DNA from: JAYEIA01 sp964472505
GTDB lineage: Bacteria > Bacteroidota > Bacteroidia > Bacteroidales > JAADGE01
Direction of reading: 5' to 3'
DNA length: 36,499 nt
NCBI GenBank assembly: GCA_964472505.1
Contig: CAYYQW010000038.1
Span: forward strand, 1-36,499
The notes under the pieces were generated by a model. The model had not been told where the DNA came from and ran no database searches. It worked only from the letters and a program-made list of their open reading frames with translations. Positions 32,028 through 36,499 of this stretch are shown one piece after another. The translations under genes and the position numbers were made by a program. Within the stretch, counting starts at the first letter, position 1, and every line of letters starts with the position of its first letter.

Positions 32028-32998
32028 AAATAGGAAATACAACAATAGAGCGTTATCCTCTGTTGCTGGCTCCCATGGAGGATATTACCGATCGGTCGTT
32101 TCGGCGCATAGCCAAACGTTTCGGCGCGGATATGATGTACACGGAGTTTATTGCTTCCGAAGCGCTTATTCGGAATGTGAAAAAAACTTTTGCGAAGCTC
32201 GAAATTGAGGATGAAGAGCGTCCCATAGGTATTCAAATATACGGGCACTTGATAGAGTCTATGGTTGAGGCCGCTAAAATAGCCGAAGAAGCTCAACCGG
32301 ATTTGATTGATATAAATTTCGGTTGCCCCGTTAAAAAAATTGCCGGCCGCGGTGCCGGTTCAGGCATATTCCAAGATATTCCGAAAATGATTGCCATGAC
32401 CGAGGCCATTGTAAAAGCCGTGAAGCTGCCGGTTACCGTAAAAACCCGCTTGGGTTGGGACGATAACAGTAAGGTCATTGATCAATTGGCCGAACGGCTT
32501 CAGGATACCGGTATTAAAGCACTTACCATTCACGGGCGTACCCGTGCGCAACTCTACAAAGGTACTGCCGACTGGAGCTTGATTGGGAAAATCAAGGAAA
32601 ACCCGGCCATTCATATTCCCATAATCGGAAACGGTGATATAACTGACGGTACTTCCGCGCAAGCTGCCATAAACCGCTACGGAGTTGACGGCATTATGAT
32701 AGGCCGTGCTGCCATAGGCCGGCCTTGGATTTTTAAAGAGCTGCGTCATTATCTGGAAACCGGAGAAGAAATGCCCGAGCCTTCAGTTGAAGAAAAAGTC
32801 GCCATTGCGAAAGAACATTTTTTGGAGTCGATAAGGCTAAAAGGCGAACCGCGCGGCATTTTTGAAATGCGTCGTCATTTTGCTCTTTATTTTAAAGGCC
32901 TCCCGCATTTCAAACCTTTGCGTCTGAAACTCCTGACTTCTCTTGATCAAGATGAAATTTTCGGCCTTTTGGATGAAATTGCGGAAACTTACGGTTAA
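32024..32998 (+). CDS. dusB: tRNA-dihydrouridine synthase, DusB type
   Basis: FMN- and NADPH-dependent enzyme that reduces specific uridines in the tRNA D-loop. The 324 residues show LLAPMEDITDRSFR (14-27), the catalytic cysteine C101 in INFGCPVKKIAGRGAGSG, TVKTRLGWDD, LTIHGRTRAQLYKGTADW, IPIIGNGDI and GIMIGRAAIGRPWIF, all in DusB order. The C-terminal helical domain is complete. The start is TTG at 32024, sharing 4 nt with the glyS stop (TTGA). Both products act on tRNA. Confidence 0.94.
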   Translation: MKIGNTTIERYPLLLAPMEDITDRSFRRIAKRFGADMMYTEFIASEALIRNVKKTFAKLEIEDEERPIGIQIYGHLIESMVEAAKIAEEAQPDLIDINFGCPVKKIAGRGAGSGIFQDIPKMIAMTEAIVKAVKLPVTVKTRLGWDDNSKVIDQLAERLQDTGIKALTIHGRTRAQLYKGTADWSLIGKIKENPAIHIPIIGNGDITDGTSAQAAINRYGVDGIMIGRAAIGRPWIFKELRHYLETGEEMPEPSVEEKVAIAKEHFLESIRLKGEPRGIFEMRRHFALYFKGLPHFKPLRLKLLTSLDQDEIFGLLDEIAETYG

Positions 32999-33024
32999 AA
33001 ATTCAAACATTTCCGGTTGGCAAA

Positions 33025-33060
33025 GACTTCAAAACGTCCGCAGGACTTTTGAACGTCTGC
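33025..33060. repeat. GACTTCAAAACGTC / GACTTTTGAACGTC direct repeat pair
   Basis: GACTTCAAAACGTCCGC (33025-33041) and GACTTTTGAACGTCTGC (33044-33060) differ at 4 of 17 positions. The same two variants occur at 26366-26427. They lie between the dusB stop and family 2 copy 2. Confidence 0.75.
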
Positions 33061-33091
33061 ATTAATAGCGGAAACTTGCGGGCAGTAGGGT

Positions 33092-33431
33092 AATTATCAG
33101 AACTCCTGACCTTTCGCAAACTACATTATCGCATAAATTAGGAATTTTCTCATTATGAGTGTTCATAATTGTTTAAAAAAACCTTATTTTAGAATTTTCA
33201 ACCTTAGTAGAAGAAAATGAATGCCTTCAATTTTTTTAACCTTATTACCTTATTTGCAATGAATTAATAAGGTAATAAGGTTGGAAAACAGTGCGGAAAT
33301 ATCATTTCTACTAAGGTTTAAAAAAAAGAAAATAAGGTTTTACCAGTCAAGAAATAGCGACATTTTCAGTTTACGTGCAAAACACTATAACTAATTGATA
33401 ATCTGTTTACAGGTCAGGAGTTCTGATTATT
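33092..33431. repeat. Repeat family 2, copy 2 (340 bp, near-symmetric palindromic element)
   Basis: The ends AATTATCAGAACTCCTGACCT (33092-33112) and the complement AATAATCAGAACTCCTGACCT (33411-33431) agree at 20 of 21 positions. Subterminal motif: CGCAAACTACATTATCGC on the left, CGTAAACTGAAAATGTCGC on the right (minus strand, 33355-33376). The 81 bp at the right end align, inverted, with 26155-26235. The middle is a nested palindrome (33178-33341) with the same centre, near 33260. It has no coding capacity. Together with the repeats at 33025-33060 it fills the 489 bp between dusB and the next gene; 33432-33487 shows nothing else. Confidence 0.82.
33178..33341. repeat. Nested three-arm palindrome
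   Basis: Three concentric inverted repeats about one centre (33259-33260): AAAACCTTATTTT (33178-33190) with 33329-33341, AACCTTAGTAGAA (33200-33212) with 33306-33318, and AACCTTATTACCTTATT (33238-33254) with 33266-33282. All arms are perfect. All three carry an AACCTTA or AACCTTATT core, so the arms may have arisen from one duplicated motif. Confidence 0.9.
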
Positions 33432-33487
33432 GGAGTTGGTTAAGGAGCTTAGAAAGTGGGAAATTTTATAAAAAGCCAAGTGCCATG

Positions 33488-33703
33488 TTATTGTTTGTTT
33501 TCATTAAGCCATTCGTCCATGAGTTTGTTGGAATATCCTTTCTCCTTCCAAATGTCGGAAGTTTCTTTTCGCAGCTTGTCTGCAAAATGCTGCGACAAAA
33601 TTTCTTTAATCTCTTGTAATTCACTCTCAGGCAGCTCAAAAGAGAACAATTTTAATAATTCTTGTTGTAAATTACTCAGATTATTGTTTGTTTGTTTTTT
33701 CAT
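33488..33703 (-). CDS. Small orphan antitoxin-like protein
   Basis: A 71-residue protein: MKKQTNNNLSNLQQELLKLFSFELPESELQEIKEIL, then SQHFADKLRKETSDIWKEKG, ending DEWLNENKQ. From memory, this 'nlq.ELLkLfs...e.eL.eik.iL...fadk....d.iweekg' pattern is found in Bacteroidota and cyanobacteria as the putative antitoxin upstream of PIN-family toxin genes. Here no PIN gene follows on its strand: the region downstream is the family 2 repeat. So it is either an orphan remnant or a protein with another role. The ATG at 33703 is chosen over a TTG at 33736, which lies in a likely promoter. Confidence 0.65.
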   Translation of the reverse strand: MKKQTNNNLSNLQQELLKLFSFELPESELQEIKEILSQHFADKLRKETSDIWKEKGYSNKLMDEWLNENKQ

Positions 33704-33772
33704 CTTGTTTCTTTTCTTTTCAATACGAATATACAAAAAACGGTATTAAAACAGGGAGGTTTTTTGAGAAAT

Positions 33773-34285
33773 TCATTCGCTCATCATATCACTGTATGAT
33801 TCGCTCATCAATTGTTCTTGCGATAGTTCGAAGAAATTAAAATAGTAATCGCATTGAGCCTGAAGTTTTTCGATGCTTATATTGCCGGTTTCGTCAATGG
33901 CTTCGGTTTCTATAAAAGTACCGAGTTGTTCTACTCGGTCAAAATGGAATTTTACATTCTCTATGAAATATATTTTACGTTCTTTTTTGACTATTGTAAG
34001 AATGCCGAATTGAGCTTCTAATATGGCTTTCAGGCTTTCATCGGGGAGGTGTTTGTAGAGCAGTATTTCAGATAATTTGGCATCGGCAGTATCCGGACGT
34101 TCGTAGTGGATGAGGGCGTTTTCAATATTTCCTTCACGCAATTTCAGGCGACCTCGATGCGCATTATAATAGGTGTCGGTTTGTTGGTCGGTGCCGATGT
34201 ATTTTGGGGACAGTTTGAGCAGTTTTTCTTCAAGGACATCTATATTGTTTACCTTGGCTTTGAATTCAATATTTTTGAGAGCCAT
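33773..34285 (-). CDS. CYTH-domain protein (class IV adenylate cyclase / triphosphate tunnel family)
   Basis: Triphosphate tunnel enzyme of the CYTH superfamily. The 170 residues show the N-terminal strand IEFKAK (E7, K9, K11; the family consensus is ExExK), QQTDTYYNAHRGRLKLREG, VKKERKIYFIENVKFHFDRVEQLGTFIETEA, all typical of the tunnel strands with alternating charged residues. In this class the substrate may be ATP (adenylate cyclase), thiamine triphosphate or inorganic triphosphate; the sequence does not settle which. ATG at 34285; the 69 bp to the small antitoxin-like gene leaves the operon question open. Confidence 0.9.
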   Translation of the reverse strand: MALKNIEFKAKVNNIDVLEEKLLKLSPKYIGTDQQTDTYYNAHRGRLKLREGNIENALIHYERPDTADAKLSEILLYKHLPDESLKAILEAQFGILTIVKKERKIYFIENVKFHFDRVEQLGTFIETEAIDETGNISIEKLQAQCDYYFNFFELSQEQLMSESYSDMMSE

Positions 34286-34379
34286 TCAGTTTTATGTTAA
34301 ATTTACTTTAAAGCTTTTTGAATTAGGCATATGAGTAATACCAAAATTAAATTTACAGCATGTCGTTAAATATGTGGTT

Positions 34380-34409
34380 CCCCCTTAGAAAAGGGGGACA
34401 GGGGGATTG
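34380..34409. repeat. CCCCCTT-AAGGGGG hairpin repeat with GGGGG tail
   Basis: CCCCCTT (34380-34386), loop AGAA, AAGGGGG (34391-34397), then ACAGGGGGATT. It is related to the C5/G5 repeat at 26288-26314. It is the only structure seen in the 244 bp between the CYTH gene and patB. Confidence 0.7.
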
Positions 34410-34529
34410 ATTGATGCAAAAATGTAAGTAAAATCAGATTTAGTAGCTTGCATTTTGATATTTCTAATTATTGCAGCTTTTGTAACATCTTCATATCAAC
34501 AAGTTACCTGTAATAGTAAAGTGCCTAAT

Positions 34530-35702
34530 TCAAAAAGCTTTTTTTAATCTGTTCATTCCTTCTTCTGCCGTGCTTCTCGGGCAGGCTAAATTTATGCGTG
34601 CAAAACCTTCTCCGCCGGGGCCAAAAGTATGGCCGGCATTTAATCCCAATCGAGCTTTTTCAATGAGAAATTCTTGCAGTTCTTTCGGGTTTAAGCCCAA
34701 TTCCCTAAAATCTAACCAAACGAGATAAGTAGCTTCCGGCCGCATCATTTTAATTTGAGGGAAATTGTTTTTTATGAAATCCTCCACATAATCTATATTC
34801 CGGTTTACATAATCCAACATTTGATTTAACCATGCTTCGCCTTGTCTGTATGCTGCTTCAGAGGCGACTTTGCCAAAAATATTTCCGCTCGTAATATGCA
34901 AAGTTTCCGAAACACTTGCAAAGGCATCACGCAGCTCGGCATCCGGTATTATCACCGAAGATGTGGACAGTCCCGCCAGATTAAATGTTTTGCTTGGCGC
35001 AATTGTGCTTATGTATTTGCAACCGGTTTTTTCCGCTGCTTTTGTAAAAGGAGTAAATTCGTAGGGTTTGAAGACCAAATCGCAGTGTATTTCGTCAGAT
35101 ACGACCATAACATTATTGTCTGAACAAATTTGAGCCAATTGAGTGAGCTCAGTTTTTGTCCAAACGGTTCCGCCCGGATTGTGCGGATTGCTGAGAATTA
35201 GCATTTTAGTTCGTTTGTCGATTTGTTTTTTCAGATCTTCTAAATCAAATGTAAAACGATTATTTACGGTTTTTAATTTATTTTCTTTCAGTTGGCGGCC
35301 GTTTTCCAATACAGCCGATTTAAACGGAAAATACACCGGCGGTTGTATAATAATTTTATCGCCGGGTCGTGTATAAGCGCTTACGGCCATGTTAATTGCC
35401 GGTACCACGCCGGGAGAAAATAAAATGTGTGTTTTTTTTATGGTCCAATTGTGGCGGCGCTCATTCCAGTTTATTATTGACTGATAATATGAATCGTCTC
35501 TGAATGTATAACCCAATACCGGATGTTGGCTGCGTTCTTGTATGGCTTCTTGCACGCAAGGCGGAATTTCAAAATCCATATCGGCTACCCACATGGGGAG
35601 TATGTCTTCCGTGCGAAATTTGAGTTTCAACAAATCCCATTTTACACTGTTGGTGTTTTTTCGGTTTATTTTTTTATCGAAATTATATTTTGCTTTTCCC
35701 AT
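34530..35702 (-). CDS. patB: PatB/MalY-family pyridoxal-phosphate C-S lyase
   Basis: Cytosolic PLP enzyme, fold type I, of the MalY/PatB group (cystathionine beta-lyase activity on cystathionine and related C-S substrates). The 390 residues from the ATG at 35702 show MWVADMDFEIPPCVQEAI near the N-terminus, the aromatic PVYFPF segment, SNPHNPGGTVW (171-181), VSDEIHCDLVF with D203, the PLP lysine K238 in APSKTFNLAGL, and the C-terminal phosphate-arm Arg in GEGFARINLACPRS. A longer start (35786) is rejected: the -7 box lies downstream of it. Physiological role (methionine synthesis or sulfur release) is not resolved by the neighbours. Confidence 0.94.
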   Translation of the reverse strand: MGKAKYNFDKKINRKNTNSVKWDLLKLKFRTEDILPMWVADMDFEIPPCVQEAIQERSQHPVLGYTFRDDSYYQSIINWNERRHNWTIKKTHILFSPGVVPAINMAVSAYTRPGDKIIIQPPVYFPFKSAVLENGRQLKENKLKTVNNRFTFDLEDLKKQIDKRTKMLILSNPHNPGGTVWTKTELTQLAQICSDNNVMVVSDEIHCDLVFKPYEFTPFTKAAEKTGCKYISTIAPSKTFNLAGLSTSSVIIPDAELRDAFASVSETLHITSGNIFGKVASEAAYRQGEAWLNQMLDYVNRNIDYVEDFIKNNFPQIKMMRPEATYLVWLDFRELGLNPKELQEFLIEKARLGLNAGHTFGPGGEGFARINLACPRSTAEEGMNRLKKAF

Positions 35703-35717
35703 TCGTAAAATTTTCTT

Positions 35718-35749
35718 CAAATATATAAGGAAAGCCACTTTTTTACAAC
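35718..35749 (-). promoter_or_regulatory. Promoter of patB (-33 and -7)
   Basis: Minus strand: GTTG (35746-35749, one mismatch to TTTG), 20 nt spacer, TATATTTG (35718-35725). It is 15 nt from the ATG at 35702, giving a leader of under 10 nt. Confidence 0.65.
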
Positions 35750-35852
35750 TTAAAAAAACGAATGTGTAAACGGCAAATACATTCACATCCTTTAAGGAAC
35801 TGATACAGCCCGATATTCTTTCTGACGGAATTCAACATTCAAGTTTATTTTG

Positions 35853-35860
35853 TATCTTTG
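35853..35860 (+). promoter_or_regulatory. Bacteroidota -7 box for the toxin-antitoxin operon
   Basis: TATCTTTG, an exact TAnnTTTG match, 23 nt before the antitoxin ATG at 35884. Confidence 0.65.
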
Positions 35861-35883
35861 TAATAGATATTAAATTGTATATT

Positions 35884-36114
35884 ATGGAAATGTCTTTAAA
35901 TTATATCTATGATAAAAAAGGAAAAGCAGAATACGTTGTTCTTCCGATAAAATATTGGCAGTATATAAAAAAAATTATCAGCACCGAAGAAAATGAGGAT
36001 AAACCGGATAGGAAGTTCAATCCTAATGACTATTATGGAGTTATCTCTAATCTGAATTTAGATGTTGAGGAAGAAATCAAAAACATTAGAAAAGAATGGA
36101 GCCGAAATATCTAA
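35884..36114 (+). CDS. Antitoxin of a VapBC-type pair
   Basis: Upstream partner of the PIN toxin. The 76 residues begin MEMSLNYIYDKKGKAEYVVLPIKYWQYIKKI, a short beta/helix N-terminus like the Phd/YefM-type antitoxins (DNA-binding in that family). They end in a charged region FNPNDYYGVISNLNLDVEEEIKNIRKEW, the likely toxin-binding tail. It is not an AbrB or RHH VapB by eye. I prefer the ATG at 35884 to a TTG at 35875; a further ATG at 35890 is possible. It overlaps the toxin gene by 19 bp in another frame, typical of coupled antitoxin-toxin operons. Such pairs usually repress their own promoter. Confidence 0.8.
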   Translation: MEMSLNYIYDKKGKAEYVVLPIKYWQYIKKIISTEENEDKPDRKFNPNDYYGVISNLNLDVEEEIKNIRKEWSRNI

Positions 36115-36479
36115 TTGATACTAACATACTGATTTACTATTTAAGTGGAGATATTCCCGAAAGTCAGCTAAGCAAAATCAATAAGATATTGGAAAATTCT
36201 TTCTGTATATCAACAATCACAAAAATAGAAATATTAGGTTGGCACAAAATACCTCAAACGGAGAAAAGGAGAATTGAAAACTTTATTGGTAATGCGCAAG
36301 TCATATATATTGATAAAGATATAGAAAACAAAGCCATTGATTTAAAACAAAACAGAAAAATTGCAATTCCGGATGCCGTAATTGCCGCCACAGCAGTTTT
36401 GAACAATTATACCTTGATTACAAGAAATGTGACAGATTTCGAAATGATAGAAAATATCAATATCTACAACCCTTTTTAA
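36096..36479 (+). CDS. VapC-type PIN-domain ribonuclease toxin
   Basis: PIN endoribonuclease, 127 residues, Mg-dependent. The four acidic residues are all in place: D8 in YLIDTNILIYYL, E45 in ITKIEILG, D93 in IPDAVIAATA and D114 in TRNVTDF. VapC toxins cut RNA, often initiator tRNA or 23S rRNA; the target here is unknown. It starts inside the antitoxin gene (19-bp overlap) with ATG at 36096 and ends 20 bp before the window edge. With the antitoxin just upstream, it forms a complete type II toxin-antitoxin unit. Confidence 0.93.
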   Translation: MEPKYLIDTNILIYYLSGDIPESQLSKINKILENSFCISTITKIEILGWHKIPQTEKRRIENFIGNAQVIYIDKDIENKAIDLKQNRKIAIPDAVIAATAVLNNYTLITRNVTDFEMIENINIYNPF

Positions 36480-36499
36480 TTATTTAAGCTTCCTGACTT

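Noticed and set aside
33395..33749. Open frames on the plus strand opposite the small antitoxin-like gene
   Set aside because: They are antisense to the better-supported minus-strand gene, low in complexity (runs of F, L and S) and have no start context.

Overview
The window reads as a scaffold from a Bacteroidota genome, probably Bacteroidales-like; it contains a 100-N assembly gap. The evidence is a MurF-alanine racemase fusion, the block ftsX-DUF3098-uppP-truB-queA, PatB/MalY, Mrp plus NifU-domain pairs, and at least 16 promoters with the Bacteroidota -7 box TAnnTTTG instead of a sigma70 TATAAT. These boxes lie about 15-40 nt before the start codons, and Shine-Dalgarno sequences are not evident. 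Nearly all genes are chromosomal housekeeping genes.

Layout. 1-117: repeat with three hairpins. 118-4417 (minus): exonuclease III, a SAM methyltransferase missing its 5' end, the N gap, and murF-alr missing its 3' end. 4665-6366 (plus): a lipoprotein DNA/RNA nuclease and a TIGR01777-type SDR protein. 6375-9773 (minus): a dihydroorotate-dehydrogenase-like flavoprotein and a PiT phosphate transporter with a PhoU-like tail. 10073-14392 (plus): a PhoR/PhoP-like two-component pair divergent from the transporter, an AI-2E family permease, recX and a bile-acid/sodium symporter homologue. 14415-16235 (minus): mutL. 16421-19309 (plus): sppA and lpxK, ending at a strong bidirectional terminator. 19470-23232 (minus): queA, truB, uppP, DUF3098, ftsX. 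23360-26031 (plus): two rhomboids, an alkyltransferase-like protein and an unknown small protein. 26666-29395: mrp, a NifU domain protein, guanine deaminase and a YdcF-like protein. 29547-32998: a tandem universal stress protein, glyS and dusB. 33488-35702 (minus): an orphan antitoxin-like protein, a CYTH protein and PatB. 35884-36479 (plus): a VapBC-type toxin-antitoxin pair.

The less ordinary content is between the genes. Two families of short non-coding elements with inverted terminal repeats are visible. Family 1 has 16-bp ends TTAATTCTACTTTACG: an intact-looking copy at 25347-25515 and a decayed one at 4482-4580, with a related hairpin module at the window start. Family 2 has ends close to AATAATCAGAACTCCTGACC and a shared subterminal motif CGTAAAC-N6-TGTCGC: copies at 26155-26567 and 33092-33431, the second built round a deep nested palindrome. 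No transposase is present, so both would be non-autonomous.

Among proteins, the points worth a second look are an Mrp ATPase with no cysteine at all, a MutL whose endonuclease motifs are degenerate, an alkyltransferase-like protein with Ala for the acceptor Cys, and the apparent three-domain MurF-Alr-methyltransferase reading frame, which is best explained by the assembly gap.
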